Counted from the stretch's first letter, positions 40,536 to 49,547 are shown. The stretch: 64,000 nt of DNA from Auraticoccus cholistanensis (GCF_009742705.1 NZ_WPCU01000005.1:673194-737193), one strand, 5' to 3'. Notes: generated by a model from the sequence alone, not told the origin. A program made the numbers and translations.

Positions 40536-41426
40536 TCACAGCAGCCCCAGACCGCGCAGCTGGCCGGCGAACACCTCTCGCTGCTCGTCGGTGGCGGGCA
40601 CCATCGGCAGCCGGACGCCGCCCACCCGGTAGCCCTGCAGGGCCAGGCCGGCCTTCACCATCGAGCAGCCCTGGGTGGCGAACACGCCGGTCAGCACGGG
40701 CAGCAGCCGGCGGTGCAGGTCCAGCGCCCCGGCCACGTCCCCGCGGCCGTGGGCGGCGATCAGCTCCGCCATCCCCCGGCCGGTGAAGTGGGTGGAGGTG
40801 CCCACCACGCCGACCGCCCCCACCGCCAGCAGCGGCAGCGTCATCGCGTCGTCCCCGGAGTACCACTCCAGACCGGTGCGGGCGATCACCTCCGAGCTGG
40901 CCACCGGGTCGCCCTTGGCGTCCTTGACCGCCACCACGCGCTCGTGCTCGGCGACCCGCACGAAGGTCTCGGTGTCGATGGCCGTGCCGGCGCGGTGCGG
41001 GATGTCGTAGAGCATGATCGGCAGCCGGGTCCGCTCGGCCACGGTGGTGAAGTGGGCGACCAGCCCGGCCTGGGTCGGCCGGGAGTAGTACGGCGTGACC
41101 ACCAGCAGCCCGTGGGCGCCGGCCTCGGTCATCTGCTCGGCCAGCCCCACGGTGTGCTCGGTGTCGTAGCTGCCTGCCCCCGACACCACCCGGGCCCGGT
41201 CGCCGACCTCGTCGACCACGGCGCGGACGAGCGCGGCCTTCTCCTCCGTGGTGGTGGTGGGCGACTCCCCCGTGGTGCCGTTGACCACCAGGCCGTCGTT
41301 GCCGAGGTCGTCGACCAGGTGCCGGGCGAGCACGCGGGCCGCCTCGAGGTCCAGCGAGCCGTCCTCGGCGAACGGCGTCACCATGGCGGTCAGCAGCCGC
41401 CCGAAGACGGGTTCGGCGGCGCTCAT
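40536..41426 (-). CDS. dapA: 4-hydroxy-tetrahydrodipicolinate synthase
   Basis: This 296-aa TIM-barrel enzyme condenses aspartate semialdehyde with pyruvate in lysine/diaminopimelate synthesis. NGTTGESPTTTTEEK, the tyrosine in TPYYSRPTQ, LYDIPHRAG and the Schiff-base lysine in VVAVKDAKGD are all present. The ATG overlaps the biotin-carrier stop as ATGA. With dapD and dapE at 59-61 kb the window holds three steps of the succinylase branch of DAP synthesis. Confidence 0.95.
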   Translation of the reverse strand: MSAAEPVFGRLLTAMVTPFAEDGSLDLEAARVLARHLVDDLGNDGLVVNGTTGESPTTTTEEKAALVRAVVDEVGDRARVVSGAGSYDTEHTVGLAEQMTEAGAHGLLVVTPYYSRPTQAGLVAHFTTVAERTRLPIMLYDIPHRAGTAIDTETFVRVAEHERVVAVKDAKGDPVASSEVIARTGLEWYSGDDAMTLPLLAVGAVGVVGTSTHFTGRGMAELIAAHGRGDVAGALDLHRRLLPVLTGVFATQGCSMVKAGLALQGYRVGGVRLPMVPATDEQREVFAGQLRGLGLL

Positions 41427-41650
41427 GCGCGGTCCGGGGTGATGACCACCAGCGGGTCGCCGTCGCGGACCACGTCACCGGTGCGGGCCACGACCTCGGC
41501 GACCGTGCCGGCCACCTCGGCCAGCACCGGGATCTCCATCTTCATCGACTCCAGCAGCACCACCTCGTCCTGGGGGCCGACCTGCTGGCCCACGCTCACC
41601 CCCACCTTGAGGACGCTGGCGACGAGCTCGGCCGAGACGGTGTGACTCAT
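41423..41650 (-). CDS. Stand-alone biotin carrier protein (TB7.3-like)
   Basis: This 75-aa protein is a single biotinyl domain with the attachment motif ESMKMEIPVLAE (K37). It is close in length and sequence to mycobacterial TB7.3 (Rv3221c). Stand-alone carriers can serve acyl-CoA carboxylases, but the cognate carboxylase is not in the window. It has its own TACGAT promoter and is coupled by ATGA to dapA, an association I cannot explain by pathway logic. Confidence 0.92.
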   Translation of the reverse strand: MSHTVSAELVASVLKVGVSVGQQVGPQDEVVLLESMKMEIPVLAEVAGTVAEVVARTGDVVRDGDPLVVITPDRA

Positions 41651-41657
41651 GCGCCCG

Positions 41658-41663
41658 ATCGTA
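41658..41663 (-). promoter_or_regulatory. -10 box of the biotin carrier-dapA-FGE operon (leaderless)
   Basis: TACGAT on the minus strand is 7 nt before the ATG at 41650. Confidence 0.55.
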
Positions 41664-41752
41664 GGCCCCCGCCGGCGGCAGCGCCCAACGCCACGACCGC
41701 GTCCCCACCCCGCCACGCCCCGCGCGCACGGGCCTGCGGGGCGGTGATGGCC

Positions 41753-41758
41753 TAGGCT
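41753..41758 (+). promoter_or_regulatory. -10 box of the O-methyltransferase gene (leaderless)
   Basis: TAGGCT lies 7 nt before the GTG at 41766, divergent from the biotin-carrier promoter 90 bp away. Confidence 0.55.
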
Positions 41759-41765
41759 GTCGCGC

Positions 41766-42416
41766 GTGAACGAGTCCCACGGCACCAGCGCCCCCAGCCC
41801 CGACCTGTGGGCCTGGACCGAGACCTTCGTGCCCGAGTCCGCGGCCGCCGCGGCGGCCCGCGAGCAGGCCGCCGGTGCCGGGCTGGCCTCGGTCAGCCGC
41901 GGCAGCGCCAGCCTGCTGACGCTGCTGGCGCGCACCGTCTCGGCCCGCGCCGTGGTCGAGATCGGCACCGGCTCGGGGGTGGCCGCGCTGGCCCTGTTCG
42001 ACGGGATGGCCCCCAACGGGGTGCTGACCAGCGTCGACCCCGAGGCCGAGGACCAGGTGCACGCCCGCCGGACCCTGCTGGCCGCGGGCATCCCCAGCAA
42101 CCGGTTCCGGCTCATCACCGGTCGCCCGCTCGACGTGCTCCCCCGGCTGAGCGACGGCGTCTACGACCTCGTGCTCGTCACCGGCGACAAGCTGGAGTAC
42201 GTGGAGTACGTCGCCCAGGCGCTGCGGCTGCTGCGCCCGGGCGGGCTGGTGGTGCTCGAGGACGTGCTGTGGTCCGGGCGCACCGCCGACGCCAGCAACG
42301 AGGAGGACGAGACCATCGTCATCCGCGAGGCGCTGGAGGCGGTCGCCGACAGCGAGGAGCTCACCTACGCCCTGCTCCCCGTGGGCGACGGCGTGCTGGT
42401 GGCCGTCAAGCACTGA
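41766..42416 (+). CDS. Class I SAM-dependent O-methyltransferase
   Basis: This 216-aa protein has the SAM-binding motif VVEIGTGSGVAALAL, the acidic residue of motif II in TSVDPEAEDQ and the LLRPGGLVVLEDVLWSG motif of the catechol-type O-methyltransferase family. In mycobacteria an equivalent gene (Rv1220c) lies divergent to sigE. Here the FGE-dapA-biotin carrier block separates it from sigE. Substrate unknown. Confidence 0.88.
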   Translation: MNESHGTSAPSPDLWAWTETFVPESAAAAAAREQAAGAGLASVSRGSASLLTLLARTVSARAVVEIGTGSGVAALALFDGMAPNGVLTSVDPEAEDQVHARRTLLAAGIPSNRFRLITGRPLDVLPRLSDGVYDLVLVTGDKLEYVEYVAQALRLLRPGGLVVLEDVLWSGRTADASNEEDETIVIREALEAVADSEELTYALLPVGDGVLVAVKH

Positions 42417-42457
42417 CCCGCGCCCGGCCCGCCGGGAGCCGCCTCGGGGCCCCGGCG

Positions 42458-42463
42458 TACCGT
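42458..42463 (+). promoter_or_regulatory. -10 box of the SDR gene (leaderless)
   Basis: TACCGT lies 6 nt upstream of the ATG at 42470. Confidence 0.5.
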
Positions 42464-42469
42464 CGGGAC

Positions 42470-43414
42470 ATGGACGCACCCCTGGCCCTGGTCGCCGGCG
42501 CCTCGCGCGGGCTCGGACTCCTCATCGCCACCGAGCTGCTGCGACGCGGCCACCGGGTCGCCATCTGCGCCCGGGACCGCACCCAGGTCGACGCCGCCGT
42601 GGAGCGGCTCTCGGCCGAGGGCACGGTCAGCGGGCACGTCTGCGACGTGGCCGACCGCGAGCAGGTCGCCCGGCTGGTCGCCGAGGTCGAGGCCGAGCAC
42701 GGGCCGGTCGAGGTGCTGGTCAGCGTCGCCGGGGTGATCCAGGTGGGGCCGGCGGAGTCGATGACCCTGGAGCACTTCGAGGAGGCCATCGGCATCATGC
42801 TGTGGGGGCCGGTGCACCTGGCCTGGGCGGTGCTGCCGGGGATGCGGGAGCGCGGCCGGGGCCGGATCGCCAACATCTGCTCCATCGGCGGGGTCGTCGC
42901 CCCACCCCACCTGCTCCCCTACGCCACGGCCAAGTTCGGCGCGGTCGGCTTCTCCGAGGGGCTGACGGCCGAGCTCGCCGGCACCGGGATCACCGTCACC
43001 ACCGTGGTGCCCGGGCTGATGCGCACCGGGGCCCACGAGGTCGCGGAGTTCACCGGCCAGACCGGACGCGAGTACGCCTGGCTGGCGACCTCGGACTCGC
43101 TGCCGCTGATCAGCATGGACGCCGGCCGGGCGGCCCGCCGGATCGTCGACGGCCTGCTCCGCGGGCGCACCCGCGTCACGCTGACCCCGCTCGCGCAGGT
43201 GGCCACCCGGGTCAAGGGGCTGGCGCCGGCGACGACCACGGTGCTGCTCGGCGTGGCCAACCTGCTGCTGCCGGACGCGCCCGCCGACGGCACCCAGGAG
43301 ACGGTGCCCGGGCACGTGGCGGCGAAGCGGCTCGGGTCCAAGGTGGTCGGCGCCCTCACCGTGCTCGGGTCGGCGGCCGCCCGCGGCCTGAATACCCGCA
43401 CCGGACGCCGCTGA
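42470..43414 (+). CDS. Short-chain dehydrogenase/reductase
   Basis: This 314-aa SDR has the cofactor motif GASRGLG, an arginine in CARDRTQ that favours NADP, the serine in ICSIGG and the catalytic YATAK. A C-terminal extension of about 70 residues beyond the normal SDR core includes a mildly hydrophobic LLGVANLLLP segment. The role is unknown; steroid, fatty-acid or quinone substrates are all possible. It converges on glgC. Confidence 0.87.
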   Translation: MDAPLALVAGASRGLGLLIATELLRRGHRVAICARDRTQVDAAVERLSAEGTVSGHVCDVADREQVARLVAEVEAEHGPVEVLVSVAGVIQVGPAESMTLEHFEEAIGIMLWGPVHLAWAVLPGMRERGRGRIANICSIGGVVAPPHLLPYATAKFGAVGFSEGLTAELAGTGITVTTVVPGLMRTGAHEVAEFTGQTGREYAWLATSDSLPLISMDAGRAARRIVDGLLRGRTRVTLTPLAQVATRVKGLAPATTTVLLGVANLLLPDAPADGTQETVPGHVAAKRLGSKVVGALTVLGSAAARGLNTRTGRR

Positions 43415-43440
43415 GGCAGCACCCGCCCCGGGCAGCCGGC

Positions 43441-44664
43441 TCAGAACGCGTGGACGTGCACCTTCTTGCCGACCACGGTGATGCCGCCGTCGGAGACGGT
43501 GAAACCGCGCTCGGCGTCGCGCTGGCGGTCCACGCCGATCTCGGCGCCCTCGTCGACCACCACCCCCTTGTCGAGGATGGCGTTGCGGATCACCGCGTTG
43601 CGGCCCACCTGCACGCCGTCCATGAGCACCGAGTGCTCGACCTTGGCCCACTTCTCCACCCGGACCCGCGGGGACAGCACCGAGGAGTCGACGTCGCCGC
43701 CGGAGATGATGCAGCCCGGGCTCACGATCGAGTCCTCGGCGGTGCCGCGCAGCACGAACTTGGCGCCCGGCTCCTGCGGCACGGAGGTCCAGATCGGCCA
43801 GTCGGTGTTGTAGAGGCTGAACGCGGGCTTCACCGAGACCAGGTCCATGTGGGCGTGGTGGTAGGCGTCGATCGTCCCCACGTCGCGCCAGTAGTTGCGG
43901 TCCTCCTCGGTGGCGCCGGGGACCAGGTTGTCCCGGAAGTCGTAGACCTGGGCCTGCGACCGGCCGACGAACCAGGGGATGATGTCGCCGCCCATGTCGT
44001 GGCGCGAGGTGGGGTCGGCGGCGTCGGCGGTCAGCGCCTCGGCCAGCATCGCGGTGGTGAAGATGTAGTTGCCCATCGAGGCGAAGGACTCCTCCGGGTT
44101 GTCCGGCAGCCCCGGCGGGTCGGCGGGCTTCTCCAGGAAGCCCGCGATCCGGTTCTCCGCGTCGGCGTCGATGATCCCGAAGGCGGTGGCGTCGCGGCGC
44201 GGCACCCGGATGCCGGCCACCGTGCAGCCCAGCCCGGAGTCGATGTGCTGCTGCAGCATGTGGCCGATGTCCATCCGGTAGATGTTGTCGGCGCCGAAGA
44301 CGACCACGTACTCCGGGTCCTCGTCGATGACCAGGTTCATCGACTGGTAGATCGCGTCGGCGCTGCCCTGGTACCAGCGCGGACCGAGCCGCTGCTGCGC
44401 CGGGACCGGCGTGACGTAGTTGCCGAGCATGGTGGAGAAGCGCCAGGTGAGCGAGATGTGGCGGTCCAGCGAGTGCGACTTGTACTGGGTGAGCACCGCG
44501 ATCTGGCGCAGGTTGGAGTTGGCCAGGTTGGACAGCACGAAGTCGATCAGGCGGTAGGTGCCGCCGAACGGGACGGCGGGTTTCGCCCGGTCCATCGTCA
44601 GGGGCATCAGCCGCTTACCCTCGCCACCGGCGAGCACGATGGAGAGCACCCTTGGTCTGGCCAT
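43441..44664 (-). CDS. glgC: Glucose-1-phosphate adenylyltransferase
   Basis: This 407-aa enzyme makes ADP-glucose for glycogen and alpha-glucan synthesis. It has the pyrophosphorylase motif [13 protein letters not shown] with AKPAVPFGG, the substrate region [19 protein letters not shown] and [10 protein letters not shown], and a left-handed beta-helix C-terminus that normally carries allosteric control. It is divergent from glgA with 77 bp between start codons, so the two can be co-regulated. Confidence 0.96.
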   Translation of the reverse strand: MARPRVLSIVLAGGEGKRLMPLTMDRAKPAVPFGGTYRLIDFVLSNLANSNLRQIAVLTQYKSHSLDRHISLTWRFSTMLGNYVTPVPAQQRLGPRWYQGSADAIYQSMNLVIDEDPEYVVVFGADNIYRMDIGHMLQQHIDSGLGCTVAGIRVPRRDATAFGIIDADAENRIAGFLEKPADPPGLPDNPEESFASMGNYIFTTAMLAEALTADAADPTSRHDMGGDIIPWFVGRSQAQVYDFRDNLVPGATEEDRNYWRDVGTIDAYHHAHMDLVSVKPAFSLYNTDWPIWTSVPQEPGAKFVLRGTAEDSIVSPGCIISGGDVDSSVLSPRVRVEKWAKVEHSVLMDGVQVGRNAVIRNAILDKGVVVDEGAEIGVDRQRDAERGFTVSDGGITVVGKKVHVHAF

Positions 44665-44670
44665 GACGTG

Positions 44671-44676
44671 AACCTA
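44671..44676 (-). promoter_or_regulatory. -10 box of glgC (leaderless)
   Basis: TAGGTT on the minus strand is 6 nt before the glgC ATG. On the other strand, CACCAT lies 6 nt before the glgA ATG and may be its weaker -10. Confidence 0.5.
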
Positions 44677-44741
44677 GTGGACGGCTGGCGCGGCGGCACC
44701 AGCCCACCGGTGGACGCGCCGGGATGTGTCACCATGCGAAC

Positions 44742-45959
44742 ATGAGCGAAGGAGCCGGCGACGGGCTGCGGGTGTCGGTGCTGACCCGGGAGTACCCCCC
44801 GACGATCTACGGCGGGGCCGGGGTGCACGTCGCCCAGCTGGTGCCCCAGCTGCGCCGGCTGTGCCAGGTGGACGTGCAGTGCATGGGCGAGCCGCGCGAG
44901 GGTGCCACCGCCCACGCCGAGGACTTCCCGCCCGGCGCCAACGCCGCGCTGCGGGTGCTGGGAGCCGACCTGTCGATGGTCGCCGCGCTGGAGGCCGGCG
45001 GCCCGGTGGACGTGCTGCACTCCCACACCTGGTACGCCAACCTGGCCGGGCACCTGGGCGGGCTGCTGCTGGACGTCCCGCACGTGGTGACGGCCCACTC
45101 CCTCGAGCCGCACCGGCCGTGGAAGGCCGAGCAGCTCGGTGGCGGGTACCGGCTGTCGTCGTGGGCGGAGCGGACGGCCTACGAGGGCGCAGACGCGGTG
45201 GTGGCGGTCAGCGCCGGGATGCGCCAGGACGTGCTGGCCTCCTACACCGACCTCGACCCGGACAAGGTGCACGTGGTCCGCAACGGGATCGACACCGAGG
45301 AGTTCCGGCCCGACCCGGGCACCGACGTGGTGCGCTCGCTCGGGATGGACCCCGAGCGTCCGTCGGTGGTGTTCGTCGGCCGGGTGACCCGGCAGAAGGG
45401 CCTGATCCACCTGGTCCGGGCCGCCGAGCGGCTCGACCCCGGCACCCAGGTGGTGCTGCTGGCCGGCGCGCCGGACACCCCCGAGATCGCCAGGGAGTTC
45501 ACCGAGGCCTTCGAGGCGCTGCGCTCGCGCCGCGGCGGCGGCGTCATCTGGGTCCCGGAGATGCTGCCCCGGGCCAGCGTGCGGCAGGTGATGACCCACG
45601 CCACCGTCTTCGCCTGCCCCTCGGTCTACGAGCCGCTGGGCATCGTCAACCTGGAGGCGATGGCCTGCCAGACGGCCGTGGTGGCCAGCGCGGTGGGCGG
45701 GATCCCCGAGGTGGTGGTGGACGGCGAGACCGGGCTGCTGGTCGACTACGACCCCGCCCGGGCCGACGACCCCGCCGCGGTGGCGCAGTTCGAGGCCGAC
45801 CTGGCGGCGCGGATCGACGAGCTCACCGCCGACCCCGAGCGGGCACGGCGGTTCGGGCGGGCCGGCCGCCGGCGCTGCATCGAGGAGTTCTCCTGGAGCA
45901 GGATCGCCGGCCAGACGGTCGACGTCTACCGGGCCGCGCAGGCCCGCCGGGCCGGCTGA
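44742..45959 (+). CDS. glgA: GT4-family glycogen synthase / maltose-1-phosphate synthase
   Basis: This 405-aa glycosyltransferase has TREYPPTIYGGAGVHVAQL at the N-terminus, FVGRVTRQKGL in the linker and the C-terminal sugar-nucleotide site FACPSVYEPLGIVNLEAMACQTAVVASAVGGIPEVV. Its mycobacterial relatives (Rv1212c, GlgM) transfer glucose from ADP-glucose to glucose-1-phosphate to give maltose-1-phosphate. That activity is likely here given the GT4 rather than GT5 sequence. ATG 44742 is preferred over ATG 44724. Confidence 0.93.
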   Translation: MSEGAGDGLRVSVLTREYPPTIYGGAGVHVAQLVPQLRRLCQVDVQCMGEPREGATAHAEDFPPGANAALRVLGADLSMVAALEAGGPVDVLHSHTWYANLAGHLGGLLLDVPHVVTAHSLEPHRPWKAEQLGGGYRLSSWAERTAYEGADAVVAVSAGMRQDVLASYTDLDPDKVHVVRNGIDTEEFRPDPGTDVVRSLGMDPERPSVVFVGRVTRQKGLIHLVRAAERLDPGTQVVLLAGAPDTPEIAREFTEAFEALRSRRGGGVIWVPEMLPRASVRQVMTHATVFACPSVYEPLGIVNLEAMACQTAVVASAVGGIPEVVVDGETGLLVDYDPARADDPAAVAQFEADLAARIDELTADPERARRFGRAGRRRCIEEFSWSRIAGQTVDVYRAAQARRAG

Positions 45960-45990
45960 GCGGCGGGTCTGCCTCGGGCTCCGGGCGCGG

Positions 45991-46025
45991 CGACGGCCCC
46001 GCACCTCCCGGGTACGGGGCCGTCG
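45991..46025. terminator. Bidirectional terminator between glgA and DUF3117
   Basis: CGACGGCCCCG (45991-46001) pairs perfectly with CGGGGCCGTCG (46015-46025) across a 13-nt loop in the gap between the two convergent genes. Confidence 0.7.
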
Positions 46026-46067
46026 TCGCGGCGCACGGTGGGGTCCTCCGCGCCAAGGGACCGGGAC

Positions 46068-46235
46068 TCAGCCGACGACGCCCTTGAGGGCCCCGGCCAG
46101 GTCAGCGGCCTCCTCGGCGTTCAGCTCGACGACCAGTCGACCGCCACCCTCCAGAGGGACACGCATCACGATCCCGCGGCCCTCCTTGGTGACCTCCATG
46201 GGACCGTCACCCGTACGGGGCTTCATTGCAGCCAT
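46068..46235 (-). CDS. DUF3117 small protein
   Basis: This 55-aa protein (MAAMKPRTGDGPMEVTKEGR at the start, LNAEEAADLAGALK near the end) is a clear DUF3117 member, conserved across actinobacteria and next to tag and glgA in mycobacteria as Rv1211. It has no known function. The ATG at 46235 is preceded by GAGGA. An in-frame ATG three codons later is also possible. Confidence 0.92.
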   Translation of the reverse strand: MAAMKPRTGDGPMEVTKEGRGIVMRVPLEGGGRLVVELNAEEAADLAGALKGVVG

Positions 46236-46311
46236 GCCATCCTCATCTCTGTCTCCGACGGAACGCACACCAGTATCCCGCACGGGAAGAGCAGATGGGG
46301 GTACCGGGTGG

Positions 46312-46797
46312 TCAGGAGGGTTTCGGGTCCTCACCGGGCGGGTGCGCGGCGCAGTGGCGCAGCGCCACCTCCGACAGCGCGCGGAGGCTGCGCCGCAGCG
46401 CCCGGCGCGCGACCGGCCCGGCCAGCGGGACGGCCCTGACCACCAGCGCCGGACCGGTGACGTCCTCAGTGCAGGTGATGCGGGTGCCGGCGCTGCCCTC
46501 GTCCACCAGCCGGAACTCCCCGCGGCCGCGGAACTGCGGTCCGAGGTGCTCCACCTCCAGCAGGTGGCCGGGGATGATCCGGCTGACCCGCATGCGGTCC
46601 ACCAGCCCCAGCCGGCGACGCCCCGGCCCGGGACGGCTGACCGCCAGCACGCGGTCGCCGACCTCGCGGCCGGTGCCCTCGACGACCTCGACCGAGGTCA
46701 TCGGGATCCAGCGGTGCTGCCCGGACCAGTCCAGCAGCACCTCCCAGATCTGCTCGGGCCGGGCGGGGCTCAGCACCTCGGCGCTCAGTCGGTACAT
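46312..46797 (-). CDS. SRPBCC-family (START-like) protein
   Basis: This 161-aa protein has the SRPBCC/polyketide-cyclase-like pattern: an N-terminal strand YRLSAEVLSPARPEQIWEVLLDWSGQHRWIPMT, beta strands in the middle and a long C-terminal helix. The fold binds hydrophobic ligands; the ligand is unknown. Its ATG shares one base with the tag stop (TGATG), so it is coupled to the glycosylase gene. Confidence 0.82.
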   Translation of the reverse strand: MYRLSAEVLSPARPEQIWEVLLDWSGQHRWIPMTSVEVVEGTGREVGDRVLAVSRPGPGRRRLGLVDRMRVSRIIPGHLLEVEHLGPQFRGRGEFRLVDEGSAGTRITCTEDVTGPALVVRAVPLAGPVARRALRRSLRALSEVALRHCAAHPPGEDPKPS

Positions 46798-47414
46798 CAC
46801 GCTCCTGCGCTGCGGGCCGGCTGGACCGGACGGGTGGGCACGTGGCAGTCGACGAGGTGGTCGTCGACCAGGCCGACCGCCTGCATCAACGCGTACGCGG
46901 TGGTCGGCCCGACGAAGCGTACGCCCCTGGCCTTGAGGGCGCGGGCCAGCGCCGCCGAGGCGGGGGTGCTGGCGGGGACGTCGGCCAGCCGCTGCGGGCG
47001 GGGGCGTCCTGGTGACGCGGCGGCCAGCACCAGGGCGGGGAACTCCTCCCCCAGGGCCACCACCGCGCGCGCGTTGGCCACCGCCGCCTCGATCTTGAGC
47101 CGGTTGCGGACGATGCCGGCGTCGGCCATCAGCCGGGCCACGTCGGCCTCCCCGAAGGCGGCGACGCGGGCGGGGTCGAAGCCGGCGAAGGCGGCCCGGA
47201 AGGCCTCCCGCTTGCGCAGGATCGTCAACCAGCTCAGCCCCGACTGGAAGGCCTCCAGGGTCAGCCGCTCGTACAGCCCGGCGGCGCTGGTGACCGGCCG
47301 GCCCCACTCCTCGTCGTGGTAGCGCACGTACTCCGGCGCCGACAGCGCCCACGGGCAGCGCAGCAGGCCGTCCTCGCCCCGCACCGCGCCCGAGGGGGTC
47401 ACCTCGGCGGTCAC
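46797..47414 (-). CDS. tag: DNA-3-methyladenine glycosylase I
   Basis: This 205-aa enzyme removes 3-methyladenine from alkylated DNA. It has the family N-terminus RCPWALSAPEYVRYHDEEWGRP, the FQSGLSWLTILRKREAFRAAF helix and the zinc-binding C-terminus with DDHLVDCHVP. GTG 47414 is chosen because it overlaps the DivIVA-like stop by GTGA; a GTG at 47432 would add six residues. Confidence 0.93.
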   Translation of the reverse strand: MTAEVTPSGAVRGEDGLLRCPWALSAPEYVRYHDEEWGRPVTSAAGLYERLTLEAFQSGLSWLTILRKREAFRAAFAGFDPARVAAFGEADVARLMADAGIVRNRLKIEAAVANARAVVALGEEFPALVLAAASPGRPRPQRLADVPASTPASAALARALKARGVRFVGPTTAYALMQAVGLVDDHLVDCHVPTRPVQPARSAGA

Positions 47415-47743
47415 CGTCCCGGCTCCGGCCACGACGGCAGCTCACCGGGCCCGAGGCGGCGCTCGTCGAGCTGCTGCTCCAGGCCGGCGATCCGGGCGTC
47501 GCGCTCGGCCAGCTCGCGTCCCAGCCGCTCCAGCACGTCGTCGACCTGGGCCATCGAGTAGCCCCGCAGGGCGACCCCGAAGCGCAGCCCGGCGACGTCC
47601 TGAGCGGTCAGCGGCAGGTCGGGCAGCTGCTGGCGGTAGGTGTCGCGCACCGGCTCCTCCTGCATGCCTCCCAGGCGGCCGGTGGCCGCCACCGCGCCGA
47701 TGCCGAGCACCGCCACCGCGACCACCACCAGCGCCCACTCCAT
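47411..47743 (-). CDS. Membrane-anchored DivIVA-domain protein
   Basis: This 110-aa protein has one N-terminal membrane helix (residues 2-24) and a short DivIVA motif (LPLTAQDVAGLRFGVALRGYSMAQVDDVLERL), then a coiled-coil segment. It corresponds in position and size to mycobacterial Rv1209 beside tagA. It may recruit proteins to curved or septal membrane, but this is inferred from the motif. ATG 47743 fits the start of the membrane helix. Confidence 0.85.
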   Translation of the reverse strand: MEWALVVVAVAVLGIGAVAATGRLGGMQEEPVRDTYRQQLPDLPLTAQDVAGLRFGVALRGYSMAQVDDVLERLGRELAERDARIAGLEQQLDERRLGPGELPSWPEPGR

Positions 47744-47799
47744 GGCAGGTGATGGTGCCACAGGTGCCGGGGCAGGACCGGCCGAGCGAGGGAGGACGC

Positions 47800-48696
47800 T
47801 CAGTCGATCGAGCTGGCGGGCGGCTCCCCGAGCTGCTCCAGGTCGCTCCAGAAGGTCTCCGGGACGGGGGTGGCCAGCAGCCGCTCGAGCTGCACCAGCC
47901 GCTGCCGGGTGGAGATGCCGACCACCGTGGAGTCCACCAGCGGGTCGCGCAGCGAGAAGTGCAGCGCGGCGGCGGCCAGGTCGACGGCGTGGTCGGCGGC
48001 CAGCCCGCGCAGCTGCTGCAGCCAGCCGGCCAGCTCCTCAGGGATGGGGGCGTAGCCGTAGGTGTCCTTGCTGGGGTCGGCCAGCACACCGCCGCCGAAG
48101 GGGGCGGCGTTGAACACGGTCATGCCGAGCTCGCGCGCGGTCTCCATCAGCGGGCGCGCGCTGCGGTCGGCGAGGGTGTAGCGGTTGTGCGTCAGGACGG
48201 CGTCGAAGGCCCCGGTCCGCACGTACTCGTGCACCATCTCGCGCGGACCGGCGGCGATGCCGATGGCGCCGACGACGCCCTGGTCGCGCAGCGAGGCCAG
48301 CGTCTCGACCGGTCCGCCGGGGGCCATCATCTCCGCGACCGGGCGGGGCTGCGGGTCGTGCAGGTGGTACAGCGGGAGCGAGTCCAGCGCCAGGCGCCGC
48401 AGCGACTCCTCCAGCGAGGCCAGGACCCGGGCGGCGTCGAAGTCGCCGGTGTCGGGGTCGGCGTCGGCCTTGGAGTAGATGATCTTGCCCTCCGGCAGCC
48501 CGCCGGCCCGCACCACCGCGGCGCCCAGGTGCCGCTCGCTGTGACCTCCGGCGTAGGCGTTGGAGGTGTCGACGGCGCCCAGCTCCGAGCGCAGCAGCGC
48601 GTCGGCGAGCAGGGCCGCCTCGCTCTCGTCGCCGCGGCCGCCGAGGGAGGAGGTGCCGAGGGTGACGGGGGTGGTCGGGACCGCTGCAGCTGCCAT
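47800..48696 (-). CDS. Aldo/keto reductase
   Basis: This 298-aa TIM-barrel oxidoreductase carries the catalytic tetrad: D and Y in VDTSNAYAGGHSER, K in IIYSKAD and H in LYHLHDP. The late GISTRQRLVQLERLL segment is the NADP-binding end. It is most like the L-fucose/D-threo-aldose dehydrogenase subgroup, but the substrate is unproven. It has a TAGCCT promoter 6 nt before its ATG. Confidence 0.88.
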   Translation of the reverse strand: MAAAAVPTTPVTLGTSSLGGRGDESEAALLADALLRSELGAVDTSNAYAGGHSERHLGAAVVRAGGLPEGKIIYSKADADPDTGDFDAARVLASLEESLRRLALDSLPLYHLHDPQPRPVAEMMAPGGPVETLASLRDQGVVGAIGIAAGPREMVHEYVRTGAFDAVLTHNRYTLADRSARPLMETARELGMTVFNAAPFGGGVLADPSKDTYGYAPIPEELAGWLQQLRGLAADHAVDLAAAALHFSLRDPLVDSTVVGISTRQRLVQLERLLATPVPETFWSDLEQLGEPPASSID

Positions 48697-48702
48697 GGCG
48701 GC

Positions 48703-48708
48703 AGGCTA
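48703..48708 (-). promoter_or_regulatory. -10 box of the aldo/keto reductase gene (leaderless)
   Basis: TAGCCT on the minus strand lies 6 nt before the ATG at 48696, in the 16-bp gap after the LOG gene. Confidence 0.5.
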
Positions 48709-48712
48709 CCGC

Positions 48713-49483
48713 TCAGCCCTCGACGGGCGTCCGGGACGGCAGCCGCGGGGTGCGGTTGGTCCGCATGATCTCGACCACCTCGTCGATGTCGTCGGTGAGC
48801 TGCAGCAGCTCCAGGTCGACGGGGTTGATGCAGGACTCCGCCAGCACCTGGTCGGCGAGCCAGTCCAGCAGCCCGCGCCAGTAGGAGGTGCCGAAGAGCA
48901 CGACCGGGAAGCTGGTCACCTTCTCGGTCTGCACCAGGGTCAGTGCCTCGAACAGCTCGTCCAGGGTGCCGAAGCCGCCGGGCATCACCACGAAGCCCTG
49001 GGCGTACTTGACGAACATCGTCTTGCGGGCGAAGAAGTAGCGGAAGTTGATGCCGAGCGTGACGTGGTCGTTGAGCCGGCTCTCGAAGGGCAGCTCGATG
49101 CCGAGCCCGATGGACTGCCCGCCGGCCTCCGCCGCGCCCTTGTTGGCCGCCTCCATGATCCCCGGCCCGCCGCCGGTGATGACCGCGTAGCCGGCCCGCA
49201 CCAGCCGGCGTCCGATCTCCTCCGCGGCGGCGTACATCGGGTGGCCGGGGCCCAGCCGGGCGGAGCCGAAGACCGAGATGGCCGGTCCGGTCTCGGCGAG
49301 CGTGCCGAAGCCCTCGACGAACTCGGACTGGATCCGCAGCACCCGCCACGGGTCGGTGTGGACGAAGTCGCTGCCGGCCCGGGTGTCCAGCAGGTGCTGG
49401 TCCATGGTGCCGCCGTGCTGCTGGTCGGTGCGGCGCTCGACCGGGCCCTGCCGGCGTCGCTGCGCGGACGGTTCGCTGCTCAC
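48713..49483 (-). CDS. LOG-family (TIGR00730) nucleotide 5'-monophosphate phosphoribohydrolase
   Basis: This 256-aa protein has the LOG signatures GGGPGIMEAANKGA and PGGFGTLDELFEALTLVQT. These enzymes release free bases, in plants and M. tuberculosis Rv1205 active cytokinins, from nucleoside monophosphates. GTG 49483 is supported by a TAGGGT box 7 nt upstream; the in-frame upstream extension is unlikely. It starts 64 bp from the divergent ligD. Confidence 0.92.
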   Translation of the reverse strand: MSSEPSAQRRRQGPVERRTDQQHGGTMDQHLLDTRAGSDFVHTDPWRVLRIQSEFVEGFGTLAETGPAISVFGSARLGPGHPMYAAAEEIGRRLVRAGYAVITGGGPGIMEAANKGAAEAGGQSIGLGIELPFESRLNDHVTLGINFRYFFARKTMFVKYAQGFVVMPGGFGTLDELFEALTLVQTEKVTSFPVVLFGTSYWRGLLDWLADQVLAESCINPVDLELLQLTDDIDEVVEIMRTNRTPRLPSRTPVEG

Positions 49484-49490
49484 GCCCCAC

Positions 49491-49496
49491 ACCCTA
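49491..49496 (-). promoter_or_regulatory. -10 box of the LOG gene (leaderless)
   Basis: TAGGGT on the minus strand is 7 nt before GTG 49483. Confidence 0.55.
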
Positions 49497-49535
49497 ACGG
49501 CCCCCCACGACGCCGGCCGGACCCGCCGCCGTCCC

Positions 49536-49541
49536 TACGAT
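49536..49541 (+). promoter_or_regulatory. -10 box of ligD (leaderless)
   Basis: TACGAT lies 6 nt before the ligD ATG at 49548. Confidence 0.55.
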
Positions 49542-49547
49542 GAGCCC